Shown here: positions 26,803 to 35,411 of the stretch, in pieces
Layout: each line of letters begins with the position of its first letter
How positions within the stretch are numbered: the first letter of the stretch is position 1
Assembly (NCBI GenBank): GCA_943326015.2
Contig: CALPRQ020000006.1
Location: forward strand, 1 to 64,000
Source of the DNA: Chitinophaga pinensis
GTDB lineage: Bacteria; Pseudomonadota; Gammaproteobacteria; Burkholderiales; Burkholderiaceae_C
Direction of reading: 5' to 3'
DNA: 64,000 nt
Program-made: the position numbers and the translations under genes
The notes under the pieces: generated by a model
What the model was told of the DNA's origin: nothing
Seen by the model: only the letters and a program-made list of their open reading frames with translations
Databases searched by the model: none

Positions 26803-29772
26803 TCAAGCCCTTTCGACGTTGCAGATCTGCGTCTTGGTTTCCTGCATCATGGTCACGATGTCATAACCATAGCCGGTCGCGGTGTTGACCGCCTCGCCGC
26901 GCACGATCGGATGCGCGCCCTTGGGGTAATGCTCGAGCAGGTCCTTGCCCTGCCAGCGACCCGAGAAATGAAAGGGCAGGAACACGGTATCGGGCGCGAC
27001 GCGCTCGGTCACCAGCGCCTGCACATTGAGCCGGGCGCCGGTCGGGCTCGTGACCCAGGCCCGGCCGCCGTTGCGGATGCCGCGCGCGGCCGCCGTCGCC
27101 GGATTGATCTCGACGAACATCTCCTGCTGCAGCTCGGCCAGCCAGGGGTTGGAACGGGTTTCCTCGCCGCCGCCCTCGTATTCGACCAGCCGGCCCGAGG
27201 TCATGATGAGCGGGAACTTCTCGTGCAGCTTCTCCTCGACGTTCTTCTGCTGCAGCGACTTGTAGAGGACGGGCAGGCGCCAGCGGTTCTTCTGGTCGTC
27301 GTGGGTCGGGTATTTTGCGACCAGGTCGGGCCGGATGCCGAAGATCGGTTCGCGGTGCTGCGGAATCGCGTCGGGGAAGTTCCAGACCACGGCGCGCGCC
27401 TTGGCGTTGCCGAAGGGGTGGCAGCCATGGTTCTGCATGAAGACGCGGATCATGCCGCCGCTGGAATCGGTCTTCCAGTTCTTGCCCTCGGCCTTGGCCT
27501 GCTCGGCATCGGTGAGCTCGTCCCACCAGCCCAGCTTCTTGAGCAGCACATGATCGAGCTCGGGGTAGCCGGTCGTGATGTCGGCGCCCTTCGAATGCGA
27601 GCCGTCCTCGGCCAGCAGGCTGACGCCGTCCTTCTCGACGCCGAAATTGGCGCGGAAGTTGCCGCCGCCGTCCATCACATGCACCGAGGTGTCGTACAGG
27701 TTGGGCGAGCCGGGGTGCTTGAGCTCGGGCGTGCCGTAGCAGGGCCAGGGCAGGCCGAAATAGTCGCCCGTCAGGTCGTAGCCGGTCTCGGCATCGACCA
27801 CCTTGCCCTTGCACCTGAGCGTCTTGACGTCGAAGGCGTGCATGTTGCGCATGTGCGCCTTGAGACGCTCGGGGCTGTGGCCGGTGTAGCCGATGGTCCA
27901 GACGCAGCGGTTGATCTCGCGCAGGATGTCCTCGATCACCGGCTCGTCCTGGCCCTTCACCTGCTGCAGCTTGACGTTCTTGACCAGTTCCTTGTCGAAG
28001 CCGAGCTTCTGCGCCAGCTGGTACATGATCATGTGGTCGCTGCGGCTCTCCCAGAGCGGGTCGATGACCTTCTCGCGCCACTGGACCGAGCGGTTGGACG
28101 CGGTGCAGGAGCCGCTGGTCTCGAACTGGGTCGCCGCCGGCAGCAGGTAGACCGCACGCTCCGGGTTGAGGTCGGCAGCGGCGCCCGGCATGGCCGCCAT
28201 CGCGGCGGTGGCGGACGGATAGGGATCAACGACGACGAGCAGGTCGAGCTTGTCCATCGCGCGCTTCATCTCCAGGCCGCGCATCTGCGAGTTCGGGGCG
28301 TGGCCCCAGTAGAACACGCCGCGCAGGTTCGGGCCCTGGTCGATCAGCTCGTTCTTCTCGAGCACGCCATCGATCCAGCGCGAGACCGTGATGCCGGGCT
28401 TGGTCATCTGGCCCTCGGCATACTGGGCCTTGATCCACTCGTAGTCGACGCCCCAGGCCGCCGCGAAATGCTTCCAGGAACCTTCGGCCAGGCCGTAGTA
28501 GCCGGGCAGCGAGTCGGGATTGGGGCCGACATCGGTCGCGCCCTGCACGTTGTCGTGGCCGCGGAAGATGTTGGTGCCGCCGCCGCTCTTGCCGATGTTG
28601 CCCAGCGCCAGCTGCAGGATGCAGGAGGCGCGCACGATCGCGTTGCCGATGCTGTGCTGGGTCTGGCCCATGCACCAGACGACGGTGCCAGGACGGTGCT
28701 CGTGCAGCAGGGTGGCGACGCGCAGCACCTGCTCCTCCTTGACGCCGCAGGCCTCCTCGACCTTGTCGGGCGTCCACTTGGCCAGCACTTCCTCGCGCAC
28801 CTTGTCCATGCCCCAGACCCGGTCCTTGATGTAGGCCTGGTCCTCCCAGCCGTTCTTGAAGATGTGGTGCAGGATGCCGAACAGGAAGGGGATATCCGAG
28901 CCGGAGCGGATCCGCACATACTCGTCGGCCTTGGCCGCGGTGCGGGTGAAACGCGGATCGACTACGATCATCTTGCAGCCGTTTTCCTTGGCGTGCAGCA
29001 TGTGCAGCATCGAGACCGGGTGCGCCTCGGCGGCGTTGGAGCCGATGTACAGAGCGACCTTGCTGTTCTGCATGTCGTTGTACGAATTGGTCATCGCGCC
29101 GTAGCCCCAGGTGTTGGCGACGCCAGCGACCGTGGTGGAGTGGCAGATGCGCGCCTGATGGTCGCAGTTGTTGGTGCCCCAGAAGCTGACGAACTTGCGC
29201 AGCAGGTAGGCCTGCTCGTTGCTGTGCTTGGACGAGCCGATGAAGTAGACGCTGTCGGGACCGCTGGCGGCGCGCAAGGCCTTCATCTTGTCCGCGATCT
29301 CGCTCAGCGCCTGGTCCCAGGAGATGCGCTGGTACTTGCCCTTGACCAGCTTCATCGGATGGCGCAGCCGGTATTCGCCGTGGCCATGCTCGCGCAGCGA
29401 GGCACCCTTGGCGCAATGCGCGCCGAGGTTGATCGGCGAATCGAACACCGGCTCCTGGCGCACCCAGACGCCGTTCTCGACCACTGCGTCGACGGCACAG
29501 CCGACCGAGCAGTGGCTGCAGACGGTGCGACGGACCTCGATCTTGCGCTGACCGTCGGTCTTGCCGCCTGCAGCGGCCTCGGCCTTGCGCACCAGGCTGA
29601 GCTGGCCGGCCGCCAGGCCGACCCCTAGCCCCAAGCCGGAGCGGCGCAGGAAGCCGCGCCGGTCCATCGTCGGCAAGGCCTGTGCGAGGCCATGCTGCAG
29701 GCGCTGCACCAGGCCGCCGGTCGAAGAAGCGGCACCGTTGGCGCCGCGTGTGGTTTTTCTGGTCAGGTTCAT
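26803..29772 (-). CDS. fdhA: Formate dehydrogenase catalytic subunit (alpha), Tat-exported
   Basis: 989 residues. A twin-arginine signal DRRGFLRRS (from residue 37) precedes a hydrophobic stretch. The [4Fe-4S] site uses Cys85, Cys88, Cys92 and Cys120. The metal ligand is Cys210 followed by His211 (ARICHST), so this is a cysteine rather than selenocysteine enzyme. The molybdopterin-guanine-dinucleotide domains follow, ending with the C-terminal cap around RNGGRAWVTSPTGARLNVQALV. The enzyme oxidises formate to CO2 in the periplasm. An excellent GAGGTAA ribosome site supports the start. Mo versus W cannot be told from sequence. It is the core of the cluster. Confidence 0.96.
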   Translation of the reverse strand: MNLTRKTTRGANGAASSTGGLVQRLQHGLAQALPTMDRRGFLRRSGLGLGVGLAAGQLSLVRKAEAAAGGKTDGQRKIEVRRTVCSHCSVGCAVDAVVENGVWVRQEPVFDSPINLGAHCAKGASLREHGHGEYRLRHPMKLVKGKYQRISWDQALSEIADKMKALRAASGPDSVYFIGSSKHSNEQAYLLRKFVSFWGTNNCDHQARICHSTTVAGVANTWGYGAMTNSYNDMQNSKVALYIGSNAAEAHPVSMLHMLHAKENGCKMIVVDPRFTRTAAKADEYVRIRSGSDIPFLFGILHHIFKNGWEDQAYIKDRVWGMDKVREEVLAKWTPDKVEEACGVKEEQVLRVATLLHEHRPGTVVWCMGQTQHSIGNAIVRASCILQLALGNIGKSGGGTNIFRGHDNVQGATDVGPNPDSLPGYYGLAEGSWKHFAAAWGVDYEWIKAQYAEGQMTKPGITVSRWIDGVLEKNELIDQGPNLRGVFYWGHAPNSQMRGLEMKRAMDKLDLLVVVDPYPSATAAMAAMPGAAADLNPERAVYLLPAATQFETSGSCTASNRSVQWREKVIDPLWESRSDHMIMYQLAQKLGFDKELVKNVKLQQVKGQDEPVIEDILREINRCVWTIGYTGHSPERLKAHMRNMHAFDVKTLRCKGKVVDAETGYDLTGDYFGLPWPCYGTPELKHPGSPNLYDTSVHVMDGGGNFRANFGVEKDGVSLLAEDGSHSKGADITTGYPELDHVLLKKLGWWDELTDAEQAKAEGKNWKTDSSGGMIRVFMQNHGCHPFGNAKARAVVWNFPDAIPQHREPIFGIRPDLVAKYPTHDDQKNRWRLPVLYKSLQQKNVEEKLHEKFPLIMTSGRLVEYEGGGEETRSNPWLAELQQEMFVEINPATAAARGIRNGGRAWVTSPTGARLNVQALVTERVAPDTVFLPFHFSGRWQGKDLLEHYPKGAHPIVRGEAVNTATGYGYDIVTMMQETKTQICNVERA

Positions 29773-29826
29773 GGCATTACCTCGCCCGATGGGACAGGCC
29801 GCAGGGCGGCCCAGATGCAGGGACTG

Positions 29827-30042
29827 TCAGATGCGGGTGGTCTGGTAGTAGCGGCGCACATGCTCGGTCAGCCGATAGCCGCTGCCTGGCTCGGACGAGG
29901 CCGGCTCGGTGCTGGGCTCACCCTTGGCGACCAGCCCGGTAGCGGGCAAGGCGGCAGCCACCGCCGCGACGGCACCGACCGTGCCGGCGCCGGCAAACCA
30001 GCGACGCCGGCTCAGGCCGGGTTGGGAGGAATTGTTCTTCAT
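29827..30042 (-). CDS. Formate dehydrogenase region Tat-target protein
   Basis: 71 residues. The N-terminus has SRRRWFAGAGTVGAVAAVAAAL, a short twin-arginine signal, and the end TEHVRRYYQTTRI is the conserved C-terminal signature of the small family always found next to periplasmic formate dehydrogenases. GGAG lies upstream of the ATG. It precedes fdhA by 54 bp. Family members have no proven function; a role in maturation or as a small subunit is presumed from synteny. Confidence 0.9.
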   Translation of the reverse strand: MKNNSSQPGLSRRRWFAGAGTVGAVAAVAAALPATGLVAKGEPSTEPASSEPGSGYRLTEHVRRYYQTTRI

Positions 30043-30163
30043 GTTTTTTCTCCGACAGCATGTCGCAGCTCCAGCGACGACGGCCGCACATATGCACGGC
30101 GCCTATACGCATGACTGTAACGCCTACTAGGACATGACCGCAATCCTGCGCTGCAACAAGCCA

Positions 30164-30181
30164 GGCCGCAGTGCAGCGGCC
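30164..30181 (-). terminator. GC-rich hairpin directly after the TorD-like gene
   Basis: GGCCGC, six-base loop, GCGGCC, starting right after the stop of the chaperone gene. No U-run follows, so it may slow polymerase or shield the mRNA end rather than end transcription. It separates the accessory genes from the structural genes of the formate dehydrogenase cluster. Confidence 0.3.
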
Positions 30182-30796
30182 TCAGTCGAGCAGGTCGAAG
30201 CCCTGCACCTCGACAGCCATGAAGGCGCGCGTGAAGCCCGCCAGCGCGGCATAGAACGGCCGCTGTGGCCGGGCCGCGACCGCATCGCAGAAGCGCTCGA
30301 CCCAGGGCTGCAGGTGGCGCGTGAAGAAGGCTTGCTGCTGTGCCAGATTGGCTACCTCGACATCCTCGCCCGCGATCAGGTAGCGCATCACCTCGCACAG
30401 GCAGGCGAAATGGTCCTCGGCTTCAGGCATGCCTGCCTCGCGCTCGAGCCCGAGTCGGGCCAGATCGGCGCGCAACGCGACGAGCGGTTTCTCGTTCAGG
30501 AAGCCGGTCAGGTACTGCGAACCGTAGACGCTGACGGCCGGCTTGCCGACACCACCGAACAGCGCATCGAACTCGTCCTGGATCGCTACATCGTCCATGG
30601 CACGGGCGGCGGCAACCAGGGCGCGCCAGGGCTCTTCGAGGTAGGCGTCGGCGCTGGGCGCATCGGTCGGGGCAAAGCGCAGTTGTGCCAGCAGCGCGGG
30701 GGCGGGTGGCGCGTAATAGAGCACAGCCAGCAGCCCGTAGAGCTCGGCGCGGGCGGTTTCCTCGTCGAGTGCGGAGGAGAGGGGCAGTTCGTTCAT
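30182..30796 (-). CDS. TorD/DmsD-family maturation chaperone
   Basis: 204 residues from the ATG at 30796. All-helical TorD-like features are visible: an N-terminal RAELYGLLAVLYYAPP, a central EFDALFGGVGKPAVSVYGSQYLTGFLNEKPL (the E-x-x-x-L-F and P-x-x-S-V/E-Y pattern typical of the family) and EDHFACLCEVMRYLI. Such chaperones bind Tat signal peptides of molybdoenzymes and aid cofactor loading. The partner is most likely FdhA encoded two genes downstream. The open frame extends upstream, but that part overlaps the ferredoxin gene. Confidence 0.9.
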   Translation of the reverse strand: MNELPLSSALDEETARAELYGLLAVLYYAPPAPALLAQLRFAPTDAPSADAYLEEPWRALVAAARAMDDVAIQDEFDALFGGVGKPAVSVYGSQYLTGFLNEKPLVALRADLARLGLEREAGMPEAEDHFACLCEVMRYLIAGEDVEVANLAQQQAFFTRHLQPWVERFCDAVAARPQRPFYAALAGFTRAFMAVEVQGFDLLD

Positions 30797-30804
30797 CGCG
30801 GGGC

Positions 30805-32922
30805 TCACAGGTCGGTGATGCGGGTTTCGGCGCTGGTGTGCAGGTCGATGACGCGGCAGTCGCCGCACATCTTGAGCCGCTCGGCGGCCGCACCCTGGAA
30901 CATCGGGTGCGCGCCAAGCCGCGCGATCATGGCCGCGATGCCGCGCTCGGTGCCGAAGGGGGTGCTGCAGCGGATGCAGTGGAAGGCCGCCTGCTCGGCG
31001 ACCACGCGCGGCTCGCGCCGGCTGGCGTCGAGCAGCAGGCGTGGTTCGATCTTGATCGCCTGCTCGGGGCAGGTGCGCACGCACAGGCCGCACTGCAGGC
31101 AGTTCTTCTCGATGAAGCGCAGCTGTGGCTGACCGGGGTTGTCCTGCAGCGCGCCAGCCGGGCAGGCTCCGACGCAGCTCAGGCACAGCGTGCAGGCATC
31201 GGCATCGACGCGCACCGAGCCGAGTGGCGCTGCTGCCGGCAGCGTGATCGCCATCGGCAGCGGCGAACGCGGCGCCTGACGCTGCAGGTGTTCCAGCGCC
31301 AGTTCAAGCGTGGCGCGCTTGTCGGCCTGCAGCGCGAAGCCGGCCGGCTCACGCACGCCCTGCGCCGGTGCGACCCGAGCCTCGGTGTCGAGCGCGGCGA
31401 GGTCGCGCGCATCGCGCGCCTGCAGCAGGCGGAAATGCTCACCGGCATAACCCAGTCCGGTCAGCAGCGACTGGGCGACTTCGATCTGCTCGCGCAGCGC
31501 GCGCAGGTAGTCGGGCGCCTCGGCCCCGGTCGTCAGCAGCCAGACCTGGCTGGCGCCCTGCGCCACCGCCGCCAGCCAGAACTCGATGCCGAGGCTGGCG
31601 ACATGGCGCAGCGGCCAGGGCAGCACGCGCGCCGGCACGCCGTTGAGGCTGCGGTCGAGTCGGGCCGCGCGGCCCCAGTCGTCGATCAGCCGGCTGCCGG
31701 CCTCGTCGCTGTGCAGCAGCAGGACGGCGTCGCGGCCGCCGGCTCGGGCATAGGTGGACAGCAGGCGGCGCAGCTTGTCGCCCTGATGACCCAGGCTGGG
31801 GTAGGCATAGGACAGCGCACCGCTCGGGCACACCGTGCTGCAGGCACCACAGCCGGCGCACAGATGCGGGTCGACATGGATCTGGGCCCGTGCCTTGTCG
31901 GCGCCGCTGCTGCGGCTGGAGATGGCGGAGGCCGAACAGATGTCGATGCAGGCGCTGCAGCCGGTCTTGCCGTTGCGGCCATGGGCGCACAGACGCGACT
32001 GGTACTGGACGAAGCGCGGCTGCTCGAACTCGCCGACCTGATCGCGCAGGTTCAGCAGCGCAACCAGCTGCGTTGGCGCATCGGCCCGGGGCGGCAGGTG
32101 GAAATAGCCCTGCGGCTTCTGGTGCTGGCTGAAGGCCGGGGTTTCACGCAGGTCCAGCACCAGGTCAAAGCGCTCGCTCTGAGACTGAGGCACGCGCTGG
32201 AAGTCGATCGCGCCGGCCGCCTCGCAGACTCGCACGCAGTCGCGATGGCCGCTGCAGGCCTGCAGGTCGACTTGGTAGTCGAGGCCGATCGCGCCCTCGG
32301 GACAGGCATCGACGCAGGCGTTGCAGCGGGTGCAGAGGTCGAGGTCGATGGGATTGTCGGCGCTCCATTCGAGCTCGAAGGCGCCGAGCCGACCGCTCAG
32401 GCGCTGCAGCTGGCCGGCCAGCACCGGATGACGCCGCTCCTGGCGCCCGGCGCCGCCAGTGGCGAACAGGGTCAGCTCCAGCGCATCGTCGAGCCGTTCT
32501 GCCAGCACTTCGGCACGCTCGAGCGGCCCGATGACCAGCAGCCGGCCCTCGCTGCGAAAGCTCACGGTCGGCACCGGATCGGGGTCGGGCAGCTGGGCCA
32601 GCGCGAGCAGTGCCGCCATCTTGGGGGTGGCCTGCCTGCCCTCGCGGCCCCAGCCGCCAGTCTCGCGCAGATTGACGAAGCGGATCGGACGCGCTTCGGG
32701 CCATGCGGCGCCCTCGGTCTGCGCCGCCAGCTCGGCGAACAGGCGGCGCTCCTGGGTGCAGGCGACCACCAGCGGACCATTGTTCTTCGCTGCGCGCTGG
32801 AAGGCCGTCGCCTCCCGGCGGCACAGGGTGCTGTGCTCGACCAGCGTTTCGCCCAAGGCGCGACCCAGTGCCGGCGCGTCGAGCGGGAGGGTGCGGTTGC
32901 AGTTGCAGATCAGGGTGGTCAT
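30805..32922 (-). CDS. Multi-[4Fe-4S] ferredoxin-like protein of the formate dehydrogenase cluster
   Basis: 705 residues, cytosolic (no signal). At least five complete or near-complete cluster motifs are spread along it: CTRCNACVDACP (about 197), a degenerate CSGHRDCVRVC, CSACIDIC, CAGCGACSTVCP, CTLCLSCVGACP and CLQCGLCVRTCP; extra Cys pairs lie at both ends (CNCN near the start, CIRC and CGDC near the end). The stretches between (GRLLVIGPLERAEVLAERL, QVWLLTTGAE) look like globular scaffold. Its ATG overlaps the DUF3306 stop. Homologues occur next to DUF3305/DUF3306 and formate dehydrogenase genes. An electron-supply or Fe-S assembly role is inferred; it is untested as far as I know. Confidence 0.9.
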   Translation of the reverse strand: MTTLICNCNRTLPLDAPALGRALGETLVEHSTLCRREATAFQRAAKNNGPLVVACTQERRLFAELAAQTEGAAWPEARPIRFVNLRETGGWGREGRQATPKMAALLALAQLPDPDPVPTVSFRSEGRLLVIGPLERAEVLAERLDDALELTLFATGGAGRQERRHPVLAGQLQRLSGRLGAFELEWSADNPIDLDLCTRCNACVDACPEGAIGLDYQVDLQACSGHRDCVRVCEAAGAIDFQRVPQSQSERFDLVLDLRETPAFSQHQKPQGYFHLPPRADAPTQLVALLNLRDQVGEFEQPRFVQYQSRLCAHGRNGKTGCSACIDICSASAISSRSSGADKARAQIHVDPHLCAGCGACSTVCPSGALSYAYPSLGHQGDKLRRLLSTYARAGGRDAVLLLHSDEAGSRLIDDWGRAARLDRSLNGVPARVLPWPLRHVASLGIEFWLAAVAQGASQVWLLTTGAEAPDYLRALREQIEVAQSLLTGLGYAGEHFRLLQARDARDLAALDTEARVAPAQGVREPAGFALQADKRATLELALEHLQRQAPRSPLPMAITLPAAAPLGSVRVDADACTLCLSCVGACPAGALQDNPGQPQLRFIEKNCLQCGLCVRTCPEQAIKIEPRLLLDASRREPRVVAEQAAFHCIRCSTPFGTERGIAAMIARLGAHPMFQGAAAERLKMCGDCRVIDLHTSAETRITDL

Positions 32923-33578
32923 GGTGCGGGATCGGAAGGCGGCTGAGCCCTTGCGGGAACTTCGGGTCCGGACTCGAGAACGCCAACGGGTGTCTCGGGC
33001 TCGGGCCGGACGGAGGCGCTGGCGACTGCGGCACCGGAAGCCGGCGCTGTGGCGGCATTAGGCGCTGCTGCAGCAGCACTGGCGCTGCCGGTGACCGCCG
33101 GCTGGATCGGGAAATGCGCCTTGAGCAGCTCGCGCGCGAGCGCCAGCGGCAGCGGGTCGGGCTTGGAGTAGTCGTCGATGTAGATGTCGAGACCGTCCAT
33201 CAGGTTGAAATGCGGGTCGCTGAACAGCTGCTTGAAGGCGGTGTTGCGGACCTCGGGTGCGACCGCGCGCGCGACGAAGGGCCGGAAGTCGGAGGCCGGC
33301 GTGAGCTGCTGCGCATCCTGCAGCGTGGGCGGCGGCACAGCTGGCGCGGCCGGTTCGCTCGGCCCGGCAGATCCGGGCAACGCTGCGGGATCAGCGACAA
33401 GGCCGCTTGGGGCCGGTGCTGCACGACTCTGGATCGAAGGCTGGAGCACAGGTCTGGGCGCAGACGCGTGCTGTGCAGACGACAAGGACTCAGGCTCGGG
33501 CGGCAGGAACGCGCCAACGCGCGCCTGCGACTTGCGCCTGGCCCAGCGGCCCAGGAAGCCGTCGGAGTCAGCCGTCAT
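32919..33578 (-). CDS. DUF3306 protein
   Basis: 219 residues. The family signature near the N-terminus, FLGRWARRKSQAR, is clear, and a second conserved region (LPGSAGPSEPAAP, DFRPFVARAVAPEVRNTAFKQLFSDPHFNLMDGLDIYIDDYSKPDPL split across about 100-165) matches the domain. The rest is Pro/Ala-rich and probably disordered. No signal peptide. Both ends overlap neighbours by four bases (ATGA), so it is translationally coupled to DUF3305 and the ferredoxin-like gene. Function unknown; co-occurrence with formate dehydrogenase suggests maturation. Confidence 0.88.
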   Translation of the reverse strand: MTADSDGFLGRWARRKSQARVGAFLPPEPESLSSAQHASAPRPVLQPSIQSRAAPAPSGLVADPAALPGSAGPSEPAAPAVPPPTLQDAQQLTPASDFRPFVARAVAPEVRNTAFKQLFSDPHFNLMDGLDIYIDDYSKPDPLPLALARELLKAHFPIQPAVTGSASAAAAAPNAATAPASGAAVASASVRPEPETPVGVLESGPEVPARAQPPSDPAP

Positions 33579-34171
33579 GAGGCGTCACCGCCACGGCGGC
33601 GGCGATCCCCGGTGCTGATGCTGACCGGATTGCCGAAGCGGTCGGCCAGCGACTGGAAGCTGGCGGGCCGCTGGCGGCGCTTGGGCTCGGGCCGGTAACG
33701 GGACTCGACATAGGCCGCCAGCCAGGCGACGACCGGTGCCGGCGCCGGCACCTGATCGACCCGTTCCTGCGCGTCGAGCCAGCGGCCGGCATCGTGGTAG
33801 CTCAGGGTCGCGATCTGAGGCAGAGGAGCGAGCGAACCATCGGGCAGGACCGCCTCGTCGGGACGCCACATGACCCAGCAGCAGGGCTGGGGTGAACTCA
33901 GGTTGAGGTAGTAGCCTTCGAGATCGTCGGGATGCAGCTCGATTGTCAGGCCAGGGTAGAGCCAGTGACTGCCCTCACCCTGCTCGCCCGCAGCGGGTTC
34001 GAGTGGCAGGGGGCCGGCCGACCAGGGCAGCGCCAGCGATGCGAGTGTCTCGCCAGCCAGCACATCGGCCAGCACCCAGCGCCAGCTCTGCCAGCGGCTC
34101 ATCGGGCCGCTGACGGGCTCGCGCCGCATCACCACGGAGACATCGACCCGGTTCGGCGCGCCGGTCTGCAT
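33575..34171 (-). CDS. DUF3305 protein
   Basis: 198 residues. The opening VDVSVVMRREPVSGPMSRWQSWRWVLADV is characteristic of DUF3305, and the middle has the conserved LHPDDLEGYYLNLSSPQPCCWVMWR. A Pro/Arg-rich tail ends the protein. No signal or membrane helix. First gene of the tightly coupled DUF3305-DUF3306-ferredoxin unit; the preceding mrp/apbC gene ends only three bases upstream. Function unknown. Position suggests a cytosolic factor for formate dehydrogenase. Confidence 0.88.
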   Translation of the reverse strand: MQTGAPNRVDVSVVMRREPVSGPMSRWQSWRWVLADVLAGETLASLALPWSAGPLPLEPAAGEQGEGSHWLYPGLTIELHPDDLEGYYLNLSSPQPCCWVMWRPDEAVLPDGSLAPLPQIATLSYHDAGRWLDAQERVDQVPAPAPVVAWLAAYVESRYRPEPKRRQRPASFQSLADRFGNPVSISTGDRRRRGGDAS

Positions 34172-34174
34172 GGT

Positions 34175-35287
34175 TCAGCTGTCCTTGGAGATCGTGATGG
34201 TCGGGAACTTGGACGAGAAGTCCTTGGCGCGCTGCGCGACCTTGATCGCTACCTGACGCGCGACCGACTTGTAGAGGCCGGCGACCTCGCCATCCGGGTC
34301 GGCGACCACGGTCGGACGACCGCTGTCGGCCTGCTCGCGGATCTGCAGCTTGAGCGGCAGCGCGCCCAGGTAGTCGAGGCCGAACTCGGCCGCCATGCGC
34401 TTGCCGCCATCAGCGCCGAACAGGTGCTCGACATGGCCGCAGTTGGAGCAGACATGGACCGCCATGTTCTCGACCACGCCCAGGATCGGCACGCCGACCT
34501 TCTCGAACATCCTGACGCCCTTGCGCGCGTCGAGCAGCGCGATGTCCTGCGGCGTGGTGACGATCACGGCGCCGGTGATCGGCACCCGCTGGCTCAAGCT
34601 GAGCTGGATGTCGCCGGTGCCGGGCGGCATGTCGACGATCAGATAGTCCAGATCGTTCCAGTTCGTCTGGCGCAGCAGCTGGTCGAGCGCCTGGGTCGCC
34701 ATCGGACCGCGCCAGATCATGGCCTCGTCCTTGTCGACCAGGAAGCCGATCGAGTTGACCTGCACGCCGTAATTCTGCAGCGGCTCCATCAGCTTGCCGT
34801 CCAGGCTCTCGGGACGGCCGCTGAGGCCCATCATGGTGGGCTGGCTCGGGCCGTAGATGTCGGCGTCGAGGATGCCGACACGCGCACCCTCGGCGGCCAG
34901 CGCCAGCGCCAGGTTGACGGTGGTGGTGCTCTTGCCCACGCCACCCTTGCCGGAGGCAACGGCGATGATGTTCTTGACCCCGGGCAGCAGCGGCACGCCG
35001 CGCTGGACCTGGTGCGCGGTGACCAAGGTCCGGATCGCGACCGAGACATTGCCGACACCGGCGACGCTGCGCGCGGCCTGGATCAATGCCTCGCGCAGGG
35101 CCGGGATCTGGCTCTGGGCCGGATAGCCCAGCTCGACCTCGAAGGAAACGTTGTCGCCCTGGATTTTCAGGTGCTTGAGCGCCTTGGTGGACACGAAGTC
35201 CAGGCCGGTGTTGGGGTCGGTGACGGTTTGCAGCGCTGCCAGCAGCGCCTGTTGGTCAATGGCCAATTTTTTTCTCCAGCTGAACAT
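34175..35287 (-). CDS. apbC: Mrp/ApbC-type iron-sulfur cluster carrier ATPase
   Basis: 370 residues. An N-terminal MIP18/DUF59-like domain ([21 protein letters not shown]) is followed by the deviant Walker [10 protein letters not shown], a DMPPGTGD switch and the CxxC motif [13 protein letters not shown] that holds the transferred cluster. The protein delivers Fe-S clusters to apoproteins. The start is uncertain: ATG at 35287 gives an MFSWRKK leader, whereas a TTG at 35266 has GGAG seven bases upstream and matches the usual length better. It heads the minus-strand run into the formate dehydrogenase genes, whose many clusters would need such a carrier, but it is also a common housekeeping neighbour of metG. 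Confidence 0.94.
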   Translation of the reverse strand: MFSWRKKLAIDQQALLAALQTVTDPNTGLDFVSTKALKHLKIQGDNVSFEVELGYPAQSQIPALREALIQAARSVAGVGNVSVAIRTLVTAHQVQRGVPLLPGVKNIIAVASGKGGVGKSTTTVNLALALAAEGARVGILDADIYGPSQPTMMGLSGRPESLDGKLMEPLQNYGVQVNSIGFLVDKDEAMIWRGPMATQALDQLLRQTNWNDLDYLIVDMPPGTGDIQLSLSQRVPITGAVIVTTPQDIALLDARKGVRMFEKVGVPILGVVENMAVHVCSNCGHVEHLFGADGGKRMAAEFGLDYLGALPLKLQIREQADSGRPTVVADPDGEVAGLYKSVARQVAIKVAQRAKDFSSKFPTITISKDS

Positions 35288-35371
35288 GGGGCTGATTGTG
35301 CCCGCATCCCGCATCGGCCCGATACCCATGCCCCCAGCGGGGACCCGGGCCATGGCGGCGCGGGCACCGAT

Positions 35372-35377
35372 AAAATC
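35372..35377 (+). promoter_or_regulatory. Possible -10 element of metG
   Basis: TAAAAT (5/6 match to TATAAT) ends 34 bases before the metG ATG. No good -35 box lies 16-18 bp upstream. The same hexamer precedes several other plus-strand genes of this window at similar distances. Confidence 0.4.
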
Positions 35378-35411
35378 AGGGGTTCAGTCAACGCCGACAG
35401 GTCCAAACCGC

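Noticed and set aside
29130..29160. Selenocysteine codon in the formate dehydrogenase catalytic subunit
   Set aside because: The metal-ligand position is a TGC cysteine codon (ARICHST), and the frame has no internal TGA.
26611..29628. Long plus-strand frame (1005 codons) opposite fdhA
   Set aside because: Same shadow effect; fdhA has all catalytic motifs on the other strand.
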